Positions 36,053 through 44,603 of a DNA stretch of 64,000 nt are shown one piece after another. A program made the position numbers and the translations under genes. The notes beneath the pieces are model-generated. The model ran no database searches. It was given only the letters and a program-made list of their open reading frames with translations, and was not told the DNA's origin. The stretch is from Dyadobacter sp. 3J3 (GTDB lineage Bacteria; Bacteroidota; Bacteroidia; Cytophagales; Spirosomataceae), in the NCBI RefSeq assembly GCF_009801115.1, contig NZ_VTOL01000002.1, forward strand, positions 372,001-436,000, given 5' to 3'. Every line of letters begins with the position of its first letter. Position 1 is the first letter of the stretch.

Positions 36053-37165
36053 ATGATCATTGGCGTTCCGAAAGAAATTAAAAATAATGAAAACCGTGTG
36101 GCTGTGACACCTGCCGGGATTACCGAATTCCGCAAACATGGACACACCATTTATGTGCAGACGGAAGCGGGCAAAGGAAGTGGATTTTCGGACGAACAAT
36201 ATGCCGAAGCAGGCGCAACGATACTTTCGACTATCGAAGAAGTATACGCTATTGCTGAAATGATCATTAAAGTAAAAGAGCCGATTGAAAGTGAATATGC
36301 TTTGATCAAAGAAGATCAGCTGTTATTTACTTATTTTCACTTTGCATCGTCAGAGCCACTTACCAATGCAATGATCGAACGCAAGGCTGTTTGTCTGGCT
36401 TACGAAACAGTAGAACGGACAGACAGAAGTTTACCGCTGCTTATCCCAATGAGCGAAGTGGCCGGACGTATGGCAGTACAGGAAGGCGCAAAATATCTGG
36501 AAAAACCAATGGGTGGATTCGGAATTTTGCTTGGCGGTGTTGCGGGTGTTAAACCTGCAAACGTTTTGGTTTTAGGTGGTGGAATTGTTGGAACTCAGGC
36601 TGCGAAAATGGCGGCTGGTTTAGGTGCCAACGTTACCATCGTAGATATCAGCCTTGCCCGTCTTCGTTACCTTGAAGATATTATGCCTGCGAATGTTGAT
36701 ACTGTGATGTCAAATGAATACAACATCCGTGATCTTGTAAAAAGCTCTATCCTTATTATTGGCGGTGTGCTTATTCCTGGCGCGAAAGCTCCTTCATTAA
36801 TTACACGTGATATGTTGAAATTGATGAAACCTGGTACTGTGATGGTTGACGTGGCAATTGATCAGGGTGGATGTTTTGAAACATCTCATGCCACTACGCA
36901 TGAAGATCCTATTTATGAAGTGGATGGCGTTGTTCATTATTGCGTAGCGAATATGCCAGGTGCAGTTCCTTATACTTCCACACTTGCGCTTACAAATGCT
37001 ACCCTTCCTTACGCTTTGTTATTGGCAAATAAAGGATGGAAAGAAGCCTGTGCAAGCAATGAAGAATTGAAAAAAGGCCTTAACGTTGTTAACGGAAAAA
37101 TCGTGTTTAAAGGTGTTTCTGATGCCTGGAACCTTCCTTATACCGAAGTAAGCGAAGTACTTTAA
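36053..37165 (+). CDS. ald: Alanine dehydrogenase
   Basis: This 370-aa NAD-dependent enzyme interconverts L-alanine and pyruvate plus ammonia. The N-terminal catalytic domain has MIIGVPKEIKNNENRVAVTP, the substrate Lys in KVKEP and the catalytic His in FTYFHFASS. The nucleotide-binding motif VLVLGGGIVGTQAA is near 170-183. Length equals that of characterised Ald proteins. An Lrp/AsnC gene is divergent, and a strong terminator follows. Confidence 0.97.
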   Translation: MIIGVPKEIKNNENRVAVTPAGITEFRKHGHTIYVQTEAGKGSGFSDEQYAEAGATILSTIEEVYAIAEMIIKVKEPIESEYALIKEDQLLFTYFHFASSEPLTNAMIERKAVCLAYETVERTDRSLPLLIPMSEVAGRMAVQEGAKYLEKPMGGFGILLGGVAGVKPANVLVLGGGIVGTQAAKMAAGLGANVTIVDISLARLRYLEDIMPANVDTVMSNEYNIRDLVKSSILIIGGVLIPGAKAPSLITRDMLKLMKPGTVMVDVAIDQGGCFETSHATTHEDPIYEVDGVVHYCVANMPGAVPYTSTLALTNATLPYALLLANKGWKEACASNEELKKGLNVVNGKIVFKGVSDAWNLPYTEVSEVL

Positions 37166-37180
37166 TATAACATTTGAGTC

Positions 37181-37220
37181 AGGAAGCCGGATCGAAATTC
37201 TCGATCCGGCTTCCTTTTTT
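37181..37220. terminator. Terminator after ald
   Basis: A perfect 15-bp repeat AGGAAGCCGGATCGA / TCGATCCGGCTTCCT with a 5-nt loop is followed by TTTTT. It may also serve the convergent beta-barrel gene. Confidence 0.9.
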
Positions 37221-37229
37221 ATATCAAAT

Positions 37230-37775
37230 TTACAATCCGAAATTTTTCGAGATTCCAAATCCTGCACCGCTGCCAAAATTAAGACCAAAACTGCTGCTTT
37301 TATTTTGTCCTTTTACTTTATTGGTAGCAAATCCAAGACTACCGAAATTGAAGTTCAATGCAAAACCATTTTTAAGGTTTACGCCGATCGCTGGGAATAT
37401 GGTCGATTCAAAACCGTTCATTTTAACCCCCGCAGTTTTACCAGATAAAAAATTAGTATTTAGTTGCCCATAAACGGCGAAGATATCCGATAATGGATAG
37501 GCATAACGAATAAACGGTCCCGCACCGAAAGATGTCGTTTTGATTTCAGGTGAACCCGTTTTAGAAGATGTCGTTTTAAGATTCACTCCCCCCGTCCAAT
37601 GATCGTTCCATTGATATCCTACGGCTGGCGTGAAAGAAAAACTGTTTGTTTTAATATCCGCAGAAGATTTCGAACTATTAATTCCCAGGCCTCCATAAAC
37701 TAGAATTGAATTACTTTGAGCTTGCGCAGCAATGCCTGCAAGTGTGAACATCATACTTAAAACTACTTTTTTCAT
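37230..37775 (-). CDS. Small outer-membrane beta-barrel-like protein
   Basis: From the ATG at 37775 this is 181 aa with a Sec signal peptide (MKKVVLSMMFTLAGIAAQAQ). The mature part alternates short glycine-containing amphipathic strands (VYGGLGI, FTPAVGYQW, GAGPFIRYAYP, GVNLKNGFALNFNFG), as in eight-stranded OmpA/OmpX-type barrels. A longer frame starting at 37850 would put 25 polar residues before the signal and is unlikely. Function is unknown. Confidence 0.75.
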   Translation of the reverse strand: MKKVVLSMMFTLAGIAAQAQSNSILVYGGLGINSSKSSADIKTNSFSFTPAVGYQWNDHWTGGVNLKTTSSKTGSPEIKTTSFGAGPFIRYAYPLSDIFAVYGQLNTNFLSGKTAGVKMNGFESTIFPAIGVNLKNGFALNFNFGSLGFATNKVKGQNKSSSFGLNFGSGAGFGISKNFGL

Positions 37776-37976
37776 GATAGAATGTATATAGTTGTGAAAT
37801 TTCCTGTCACCAACCCTGGTGATTTTCCTCTTGATACGGGCTAAATACAAAAAAGTAACTATTCGAAAATTGAGGCAGAAAGCATTCTGAGACTACCAGG
37901 GATACTATTTCATTTACTTTCAGAAACCTGCCAAATTTTATTTCTGAAAATATTACAATTATTTTTCACCTAACTA
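37776..37976. other. Spacer upstream of the helicase promoter
   Basis: About 200 AT-rich nucleotides contain the unidentified promoter of the minus-strand beta-barrel gene. I see no gene or strong hairpin. Confidence 0.4.
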
Positions 37977-38006
37977 TTGATTGTTTAAATATTATTTGTA
38001 CTTTTG
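37977..38006 (+). promoter_or_regulatory. Promoter of the DEAD-box helicase leader
   Basis: TTG (37977-37979) and TACTTTTG (37999-38006) are 19 nt apart, an exact Bacteroidota -33/-7 pair. Transcription starting near 38013 would give a leader of about 365 nt before the ATG at 38378. Confidence 0.7.
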
Positions 38007-38012
38007 TAAAAA

Positions 38013-38377
38013 AATTAGAACGAACATCCGTTCGCTTCTCTGCTTCATACACGGTTCGGCGATTATTTTTAGCGCCACCAACCTTTAAAACGCCTGGTTG
38101 GTTTTTACCCGTTTCGTCATGCAGAGCCCCACGGATGTCTTGTGGTGGGCTTAGCGCAATCCCTTAAATTTAAATTACTGAAAGTCATCAGCGTTGTTGT
38201 ATCAAACCGGTTTTTCGCGGTTTACCTTAACAATCAGACATGATTTCAAATTGTGCAGGTTTTCAATATTGTATTTGATATTCGTCATGAAGGATATCCG
38301 ATTGATATTGATGGCAACCTACTGACTTCTAATTCTTATAAAATAATTTTTAAAGAATTTTAATAATAACAAGATAG
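38013..38377 (+). ncRNA. Long structured 5' leader, candidate cis-regulatory RNA
   Basis: This region between the promoter and the helicase ATG has no credible ORF. Its first ~210 nt contain several possible hairpins. P1 is CGAAC/GTTCG (38021-38034) with loop ATCC. P2 is GGCG/CGCC (38058-38076). P3 is ACCAACC/GGTTGGT (38077-38102) followed by TTTTT, a terminator-like form. P4 is AGCCC-CAC/GTG..GGGCT (38125-38151), whose loop GGATGTCTT could pair with the P1 loop. P5 is AAACCG/CGGTTT (38204-38223). The last 150 nt are AT-rich. Helicase mRNAs of this class often have long cold-responsive leaders, so attenuation or temperature control is plausible but unproven. Confidence 0.5.
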
Positions 38378-40207
38378 ATGACTACTGAAACAATTGAGAC
38401 AATTGAAGATTTTGAGACCTTCGCTGATTTAGGACTCTCAGAAAACATCCTTAAAGCCTTAACTGAAATGGGGTTCACAAAACCCTCTCCAATACAAGCG
38501 CAAGGTATCCCTGCTGTTATGCAAGGATCTGACGTAATTGGCCAGGCTCAAACGGGAACCGGAAAAACTGCTGCATTTGGAATACCTGTACTTGAACGTA
38601 TTGACACATCTAGCAATGCTGTTCAGGCACTTATACTTTGCCCTACAAGAGAATTAGCTGTGCAGGTTTCTGAGGAAATCGGAAGACTTGCTAAATTTCA
38701 GCGTGGAATTAAAATTGAAGCTATTTACGGTGGCGATTCTATTGATCGCCAGATACGTTCATTGAAAAAAGGGGTTCATATTGTTGTAGGAACTCCTGGT
38801 CGTGTGATGGATCACATGCAGCGTCGTACATTGAAATTTGACGAAGTGCGCATGATGGTTCTTGATGAAGCGGATGAAATGTTGGACATGGGTTTCCGTG
38901 AAGACATTGAAAGCATTTTGGCTGACATGCCGGAAGATCGCCAGACAATCCTTTTCTCGGCAACAATGTCGAAGCCGATTATGTCGATCACAAAAAGATT
39001 CCTTAACGATCCTGTGTTGATTAAAGTAGTTCGTAATGAGCTTACTAATGTTAACATCGAACAGGTTTGTTTTGAAGTAAAACCTCAGGCGAAAGTTGAA
39101 GTAATGACTCGTTTGATTGATATGTACCATTTGAAATCACTGCTTGTATTTTGTAATACAAAACGCAAAGTGGACGAAATCGTTGAAGAATTACAGCTTC
39201 GTGGTTACGCATCAGAAGGTATCCATGGTGACTTGCGCCAGCAACAGCGTAGCAATGTAATGAGCAAATTCAAGGCGGGTGTTACAACCATCCTTGTTGC
39301 GACTGACGTTGCTGCACGTGGTATTGACGTGAGCGGACTTGATGGCGTAATTAACTACGACATTCCTTTGGACGAAGAATATTACGTACACCGTATTGGC
39401 CGTACAGGCCGTGCCGGTATGTCCGGAAAAGCATTCTCACTGGTTGCACGTGACGAAAAATTCCGTTTAAAGACCATTGAAAACTATACAAAAGTAAAAA
39501 TCGAAAAAGGCGTTATACCTTCTTATGAAGATATCGTTGGTGTTCGTAAAGCTCGTTTCGTAGAAAGTATTTCTGCTTCTATTCAGGAAGGCGATACAGA
39601 TCTTTACCAGGATGTGTTGGAAATGTTACGTCACAGCGGGTTTACAACGGAACAAATTGTAGCAGCGCTTGCCAAACAAATTATGGGTGTTCAGAAAAAC
39701 GAATACGCAGATACTAATTTGGCATGGGAAGAAAGACGTGGCGGAGAAGGTCGTCGTGAAGGTGGAAGCGATCGTTTCGAACGTCGTTCATCTGGCGGAT
39801 CAACTGGCGGACGTTTTGACAGAGGTTCTCGTGATGGCGGTAGCCGTGAAGGAGATCGTCGTGGACCTAGCAGTGGCGGTGATCGTTTTCCAAGAGAACG
39901 CAGCAGCAGCAGCGAATCACGTGCTCCACGTGAACGTGATGGCGAGGCAAAACGTACAGCGGCACCGGAAGCAGGTATGACTCGTTTGTTCCTAAGCCTT
40001 GGACGTAAAGATCATATCATGCCTCGTGATATCGTTGGAGCGATTGCTGGTGAAGCAAACATTCCTGGTAAAACAATCGGTGCGATTGATATCTATGATA
40101 AATTCACTTTTGTTGATGTTCCAGATCGTGATGCGCGCACAGTACTACGTGCCATGGATGGTAACACTATTAAAGGAAAAGCAGTACAGATTGATATTGC
40201 AAAATAA
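38378..40207 (+). CDS. DEAD-box ATP-dependent RNA helicase (DeaD/CsdA-like)
   Basis: This 609-aa helicase remodels RNA in ribosome assembly, decay or cold adaptation. The Q motif is around GFTKPSPIQAQ, motif I is AQTGTGKTA (~57-65), motif II DEAD near 166, motif III SAT, and motif VI HRIGRTGRAG near 335. Residues ~450-525 form a disordered Arg/Gly/Ser-rich linker with RGG-like repeats. A C-terminal DbpA-type RNA-binding domain starts at TRLFLSLGRKDHI. This matches DeaD/CsdA rather than RhlE. The long leader and the downstream terminator make it an independent transcription unit. Confidence 0.95.
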   Translation: MTTETIETIEDFETFADLGLSENILKALTEMGFTKPSPIQAQGIPAVMQGSDVIGQAQTGTGKTAAFGIPVLERIDTSSNAVQALILCPTRELAVQVSEEIGRLAKFQRGIKIEAIYGGDSIDRQIRSLKKGVHIVVGTPGRVMDHMQRRTLKFDEVRMMVLDEADEMLDMGFREDIESILADMPEDRQTILFSATMSKPIMSITKRFLNDPVLIKVVRNELTNVNIEQVCFEVKPQAKVEVMTRLIDMYHLKSLLVFCNTKRKVDEIVEELQLRGYASEGIHGDLRQQQRSNVMSKFKAGVTTILVATDVAARGIDVSGLDGVINYDIPLDEEYYVHRIGRTGRAGMSGKAFSLVARDEKFRLKTIENYTKVKIEKGVIPSYEDIVGVRKARFVESISASIQEGDTDLYQDVLEMLRHSGFTTEQIVAALAKQIMGVQKNEYADTNLAWEERRGGEGRREGGSDRFERRSSGGSTGGRFDRGSRDGGSREGDRRGPSSGGDRFPRERSSSSESRAPRERDGEAKRTAAPEAGMTRLFLSLGRKDHIMPRDIVGAIAGEANIPGKTIGAIDIYDKFTFVDVPDRDARTVLRAMDGNTIKGKAVQIDIAK

Positions 40208-40239
40208 TCATTCTGATTTCTGACACCATATATGAATAG

Positions 40240-40269
40240 AAAGGGACTTGTAAAAGAGTCCCTTTTTTT
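40240..40269 (+). terminator. Terminator after the DEAD-box helicase
   Basis: The stem AAAGGGACT / AGTCCCTTT has an 8-nt loop followed by TTTT. Its position rules out the longer DinB reading frame starting at 40232. Confidence 0.85.
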
Positions 40270-40282
40270 GTTACTTTTCGGT

Positions 40283-40819
40283 ATGGAAAATAATGAAAAA
40301 TTGGAAGTCTGGCTTCGTGGACCACTTCCCAACATACCTCCCCTTTTGCAGCCTGCTGCCCATGCGCTTTTGCAGGCAAAGGAAGAAGTTAACAGATTAC
40401 GCCATAACTTTCCTTCGGAAATGTTATGGACCAAACCTGCCGGATTAGCTTCCGTAGGTTTTCACATGCAGCATCTGGCAGGCGTATTGGACAGGCTTCT
40501 AACCTATGCCCGCCAAGAATCTCTTTCCATCGAACAACTGAACTATTTAAAACAAGAAGGTAATTCCCCTTTTCCGGATTGTAACTTTAACGATTTATTA
40601 GAAATTCTGAACCGTCAGTTTGCTATTTCAATTTCTCAAATTGAACAAACAGATTCATCCACACTTTTGGAAGTCAGGATGGTTGGCCGGGCGCAAATTC
40701 CTTCAACACATTTGGGATTAATATTCCATGCGGCAGAACATACGATGCGCCATGTGGGACAATTGTTAGTCACCATGAAATTTCTGGAAGCCGAATTTGA
40801 TAAAAAAATTAAAAGTTAA
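40283..40819 (+). CDS. DinB superfamily protein
   Basis: From the ATG at 40283 this is a 178-aa four-helix-bundle protein. Histidines in HMQHLAGVLDRLL (~60) and in FHAAEHTMRHVGQLL (~150) are placed like the metal-binding His triad of DinB/YfiT proteins. These serve as metal-dependent thiol transferases or hydrolases; the activity here is unknown. The frame could be extended to 40232, but that would overlap the helicase terminator. Confidence 0.8.
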   Translation: MENNEKLEVWLRGPLPNIPPLLQPAAHALLQAKEEVNRLRHNFPSEMLWTKPAGLASVGFHMQHLAGVLDRLLTYARQESLSIEQLNYLKQEGNSPFPDCNFNDLLEILNRQFAISISQIEQTDSSTLLEVRMVGRAQIPSTHLGLIFHAAEHTMRHVGQLLVTMKFLEAEFDKKIKS

Positions 40820-40926
40820 AACCTATGTTTCCAAAAGTTTCTCAGATCATTAATTGTATTATCGAGTAGTTCGTATTGCACATTATCTTTTTTAAGTGTG
40901 TTTATTTCTGAACCAATACAAATCAT

Positions 40927-41772
40927 ATGCAATTCTTAAAATCTTCCTTACTTTTCTTTTTGCTCTCAGCATACGGATTATCATCTTTGGCACAAAATGG
41001 GCCAGAAGATAAATCCGGATGGAAACTTGGCTCACAATCCTACACATTCCGCCTTTTTACGTTTGCCGAAGCGTTGAAAAAAATTGACAGCTGCGGTTTA
41101 AAATACGTTGAAGCATTTCCTGGCCAAAAACTCGGTGGTGGTGTAGAAGGTACTATGGATTTTAAAATGGACGCAGCAAAACGCCGGGAAGTAAAAGCGC
41201 TTTTGAAAAAATATGGCATTACGATGACTGCCTTTGGTGTTGTCAATGCAACGAATGAAGAAGAGTGGAAAACACTTTTTGAATTTGCAAAAGATATGGG
41301 AATCCTGAATATTGATACTGAGCCAAAACCTGAACAATTCGCCTATATCGCGCCACTTGCGGATAAGTATAAAATTAATGTAGCCCTTCACAATCATCCC
41401 AAACCTTCACATTATTGGTCTCCCGATTCTGTTTTGAAATATGCTGCAAAGAGTAAATTTATCGGCTCTTGCTCGGATATCGGTCACTGGGTTCGCTCTG
41501 GTCTTGATCCGGTTGCGTGTCTGAAACAATTAAACGGTCACGTTCTTGGATTACATTTTAAAGATGTCGTCAAGGATACGCCAGACGGAAAATATCATGA
41601 CGTGGTTTGGGGAAAAGGTGATAGCAAGGTTGATGCTGTTATTCATGAACTAAAACATCAGAAATTTAAAGGACCAATTTCAGCAGAATACGAATATCAT
41701 TGGGAGAATAATGGCCCCGAGGTAGCAGAAAGTGTTAAATATTTCCGGACTACTTTTCAAAAAGTGAAATAA
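40927..41772 (+). CDS. Exported sugar phosphate isomerase/epimerase-like TIM barrel
   Basis: This 281-aa protein has a Sec signal peptide (MQFLKSSLLFFLLSAYGLSSLAQ) followed by a xylose-isomerase-like TIM barrel (AP_endonuc_2). Metal-ligand positions are suggested by VEAFPG, NIDTEPKPEQ, ALHNHPKPSHYW, CSDIGHW, GLHFKDV and ISAEYEYHW. Periplasmic members process sugars or keto-sugars. It is 64 nt upstream of a second barrel with a different export signal. The substrate is unknown. Confidence 0.85.
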   Translation: MQFLKSSLLFFLLSAYGLSSLAQNGPEDKSGWKLGSQSYTFRLFTFAEALKKIDSCGLKYVEAFPGQKLGGGVEGTMDFKMDAAKRREVKALLKKYGITMTAFGVVNATNEEEWKTLFEFAKDMGILNIDTEPKPEQFAYIAPLADKYKINVALHNHPKPSHYWSPDSVLKYAAKSKFIGSCSDIGHWVRSGLDPVACLKQLNGHVLGLHFKDVVKDTPDGKYHDVVWGKGDSKVDAVIHELKHQKFKGPISAEYEYHWENNGPEVAESVKYFRTTFQKVK

Positions 41773-41835
41773 AAGGACGTATTTCCGAGTTAAAAAATTG
41801 AATAATATTACCTTTTCATACTAAAAACAGCATTT

Positions 41836-42747
41836 ATGACTTTTAACCGTCGGTTATTTTTGAAATCAGCAGGAGCCGCAGCGGCTGGCTCATTGGTTTT
41901 GACATTAGCATCTTGTGGTGGATCAAAAGAAAAATCTTCCGAAAGCACTGACTCTACTGGTGTTGCATCCATGGGCGCAGGCACGCCATCAATTCCCGAT
42001 TTTGGACTACAACTATATAGTGTCCGCGATGTGATCGGTGCTGATCCAAAAGGAATTCTGAAACAAATTGCAGGTTTTGGATACAAAAAAATTGAAAGTT
42101 ATGCTGGTGATAAAGGTTTCTTGTGGGGAATGACGCCAAAAGAATACAAATCCTACATGGACGAATTGGGTATTGTTACGGTGAGTACACACGCCGATAC
42201 GACCAAAGATCTTGAAAAAATTGCTAATGAGGCAAAAGAAGCCGGTTTGTCTTATATTTTACAACCTTATATTGGTCCGCAAAAATCGCTGGACGAATGG
42301 AAAAAACGTGCGGATGAATTCAATAAACGCGGAGAGATTTGTAATAAGGTAGGTATCAAATTTGGATATCATAACCATGACTACTCATTCAAAGACCTGG
42401 ATGGAAAAATCCCTCAGGAAATTCTTTTGGATGGAACCGACAAATCTCTTGTTCACTATGAACTGGATTTGATGTGGATTGTTGCTGCAAAAGCGGATGC
42501 AGCCGCACACTTGAAAAAATACGCAGGCCGTTACGACCTTTGCCATATCAAGGACCTGGTAAGCAAGCCTGAAAATCATTCAACGGATTTGGGAAAAGGA
42601 GAAATTGATTTTGCCAGTCTTTTGCAAGTGGCTTCTGATACTGGTGTGACACAATTCATTGTTGAACAGGAAGAATATCCAGGACCAGTTTTGACAAGTA
42701 TCAGCAATGATGCTGAGTACATGAAAAAACTCGTTTTCAAAGCATAA
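41836..42747 (+). CDS. Tat-type lipoprotein sugar isomerase/epimerase-like TIM barrel
   Basis: This 303-aa paralogue starts with NRRLFLKSAGAAAAG, a twin-arginine motif, and a lipobox-like LTLASC. A Ser/Thr-rich linker then leads into an AP_endonuc_2 barrel from ~60: FGLQLYSVRD, GYKKIESY, FGYHNHDYSF, HYELDLMW, CHIKDL, FIVEQEEY. Metal ligands Glu, Asp and His appear retained. The Tat signal implies that it folds with its metal before export. It is adjacent to the Sec-exported homologue, suggesting a two-step periplasmic sugar conversion (inference). Confidence 0.85.
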   Translation: MTFNRRLFLKSAGAAAAGSLVLTLASCGGSKEKSSESTDSTGVASMGAGTPSIPDFGLQLYSVRDVIGADPKGILKQIAGFGYKKIESYAGDKGFLWGMTPKEYKSYMDELGIVTVSTHADTTKDLEKIANEAKEAGLSYILQPYIGPQKSLDEWKKRADEFNKRGEICNKVGIKFGYHNHDYSFKDLDGKIPQEILLDGTDKSLVHYELDLMWIVAAKADAAAHLKKYAGRYDLCHIKDLVSKPENHSTDLGKGEIDFASLLQVASDTGVTQFIVEQEEYPGPVLTSISNDAEYMKKLVFKA

Positions 42748-42751
42748 TCCT

Positions 42752-43786
42752 TTACTGATCACTTTCCGATCTGATATTCAGAAGTCGCCGCCACCAGCTT
42801 TGCTTTTCGGCGGCTTCTGTTTTTTTATCGTTATTATCAAAAGAGAAATTTGCGATTACTTTTAAATCCGGCTGACCTGCATTAATCCAGCACGTAAACC
42901 ATAAATCACTAACCATTTCGATAGAATTCTTCATCTGCCTTTCCACCTGGCCTTTCAATTTTAAATGATATTGTTTTGAAAATTCTTCTGAATAAGTTCT
43001 TACCAGCAAATTATTTCTCAGTTCATAACTGAATTTCTTGTCTGCTTCAAAAGATTCCGTCAACTCCTTCTCAAATAGAAAAACAGAATCACTGGCCATA
43101 TGTGCCCGATTCACCGAAAACCAAATCTGATCCGCCAGGTTTTCAATATATTTCGCTTCACCAATCCACAAGTCATAATCCTTCGCATAAAGCTCGGGTA
43201 ATCTGGATTCCCAAAATCCATGAATTCCTTCCTGTTTGGTAAGTTGTCCATTGTAATTTCTCGTTGTGTGCAAAGGAACATTGGAATCTGCCACGTAGTG
43301 ACCCAGATCCGCAGAGATTCTTAGAATCCGTCTTGCATCCTTATCTTTGAACGCTTCCGTAAGTTGAAATGCAGCCGTTTGGACATACCACGGAACAATG
43401 CCATGTTTTCTCAAACTATCCTCTCCTATTTTTTTTATTGCTGCCGGCCAGTAATGTGGAAGTTTTTGGAGCGCACTGTCACCATAAACATCAAGATCAA
43501 TAAAATGCCTTTCTGCTTCGCCAACAACAGCATACCTGCGACGATCCGGATTTACTGCATTCTCAGTCAGGTAATCAATATGCTTTTTGTAGAAATATTG
43601 CATCTCAACGGGCAGGCGATGCACGGCTAATCTGTTGATCCGCTTGTGCGCCCAAAATCCCCAGGTTGAAGAAAATCCCTTTTCTTGTCCTAAAAAAAAA
43701 GTCAACAGAAAGAAAATCAGCTCTTTTTTGAAAAAAAAGTGGTTTTTTTTCAAAAATATTTCAAAGAATTCAGGATAGATTTCCAT
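42752..43786 (-). CDS. Zinc-dependent phospholipase C/S1-P1 nuclease-like protein
   Basis: This 344-aa exported protein has a hydrophobic N-terminal stretch (ELIFFLLTFFLG), then WGFWAHKRINRLAVHRLP, whose Trp-His start is typical of the zinc-dependent PLC/nuclease fold. Further ligands are in ERHFIDLD and DLGHYVADSNVPLHTTRN (~178-195), with HGFWESRLPE after it. The tri-zinc ligand set seems complete. Whether it cleaves lipid or nucleic acid cannot be told. It is convergent with the Tat barrel gene, only 4 nt away. A very Lys/Phe-rich N-terminus precedes the signal, so the start may lie later than 43786. Confidence 0.8.
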   Translation of the reverse strand: MEIYPEFFEIFLKKNHFFFKKELIFFLLTFFLGQEKGFSSTWGFWAHKRINRLAVHRLPVEMQYFYKKHIDYLTENAVNPDRRRYAVVGEAERHFIDLDVYGDSALQKLPHYWPAAIKKIGEDSLRKHGIVPWYVQTAAFQLTEAFKDKDARRILRISADLGHYVADSNVPLHTTRNYNGQLTKQEGIHGFWESRLPELYAKDYDLWIGEAKYIENLADQIWFSVNRAHMASDSVFLFEKELTESFEADKKFSYELRNNLLVRTYSEEFSKQYHLKLKGQVERQMKNSIEMVSDLWFTCWINAGQPDLKVIANFSFDNNDKKTEAAEKQSWWRRLLNIRSESDQ

Positions 43787-44127
43787 AGATAATTTGGGAA
43801 ATAAATAACAGCCTTTTAAAACCGTTTATACTGAATTAATCAAAAAAAGTAACCTGTCTATATTTATAATAAACTCATTTTTTCAGTTTTATCAGTTTTT
43901 TTATCAAATCAGCAGTTTTTGAATACTCATAATCTCATTTGATTAAATATTACCTCAAAAACACCTCCAAATAAAATACTGCAATTCAGGACTTAACCTT
44001 ATAAATATTTCAAAAAACACCTTAAAAACAATATTAATGACATTATTTACAGAAATAATACAATTTAAAATAATTGTTTTACATTTGTTTAACAATAAGA
44101 TATGACTGTTATTAAGTCCCCCAAAAG
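43787..44127. other. AT-rich intergenic region
   Basis: About 340 nt of very AT-rich sequence lie between two divergent genes. The only signal I see is TACATTTG (44090-44097), a -7-like element for the downstream plus-strand gene. No ORF, tRNA or strong hairpin is apparent. Confidence 0.5.
44090..44097 (+). promoter_or_regulatory. Putative -7 element for the Dabb gene
   Basis: TACATTTG matches TAnnTTTG and lies 31 nt before the ATG. No clear TTG is found at -33. Confidence 0.4.
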
Positions 44128-44532
44128 ATGAGAACTAAAAATAAAACAATAGGATATTTAGTACCGGTTTTTATGCTAAGCGTTTTTATGCTTATCATTT
44201 ATGGAGCATATGTTCCTCACAAACCAGCGGAAACACAGCGCATCGTTTGTATCAAATTTAAAGCGGGTACAACAAGTGAAGAAATGGAAAAAGAAATGCG
44301 TGATTTCGCAGTTTTGAAAAACAATGTGAAAGACGTAGTTGCTTATTCAGCTGGAAAAGTTCAAAAAACTGATGGAAACAAAAGTGAATACGATGTAATT
44401 CATTATTTGACTTTCCGTACAGATGAAGCTGCGAAACAATATGCTTCTAATGCATATCGCAATGACTTCGTTAAAAGTAATGAGTCCCACTGGGATAAAG
44501 TATTGGAAATGAATTCCGATATCGAAAAGTAA
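44128..44532 (+). CDS. Membrane-anchored Dabb domain protein
   Basis: This 134-aa protein has an N-terminal hydrophobic helix (YLVPVFMLSVFMLIIYGAYV, ~10-29) followed by a stress-responsive Dabb (alpha/beta barrel) domain: RIVCIKFKAGTTSEEMEKEM, DVIHYLTFRTDEAAKQYA. Dabb proteins dimerise; some are enzymes and many have no known role. The anchor suggests that it faces the periplasm or is lipid-free secreted. It is monocistronic with its own terminator. Confidence 0.75.
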   Translation: MRTKNKTIGYLVPVFMLSVFMLIIYGAYVPHKPAETQRIVCIKFKAGTTSEEMEKEMRDFAVLKNNVKDVVAYSAGKVQKTDGNKSEYDVIHYLTFRTDEAAKQYASNAYRNDFVKSNESHWDKVLEMNSDIEK

Positions 44533-44564
44533 TTATTTAATAGTAATAGGAGTGAAAATTATTA

Positions 44565-44595
44565 AAAAGAGTCGGGCTTCCCGACTCTTTTTTTC
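44565..44595. terminator. Terminator between the Dabb gene and ung
   Basis: The stem AAGAGTCGGG / CCCGACTCTT has a 3-nt loop and a long T-tract (TTTTTTT). It separates convergent genes. Confidence 0.9.
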
Positions 44596-44603
44596 TTGTA
44601 TCA

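Noticed and set aside
38119..38154. Short ORF in the helicase leader (MQSPTDVLWWA)
   Set aside because: An 11-codon frame with two Trp codons recalls amino-acid attenuators, but it lies within the stem-forming P4 region, has no ribosome-binding support and precedes a helicase gene that has no link to tryptophan.
39600..40000. RGG-like linker of the DEAD-box helicase as a separate gene in another frame
   Set aside because: A 103-codon Val-rich frame overlaps it, but this is a shadow of the Arg/Gly/Ser codons of the helicase.
40232..40282. N-terminal extension of the DinB protein
   Set aside because: These codons cover the helicase terminator hairpin; the ATG at 40283 gives the normal DinB N-terminus.
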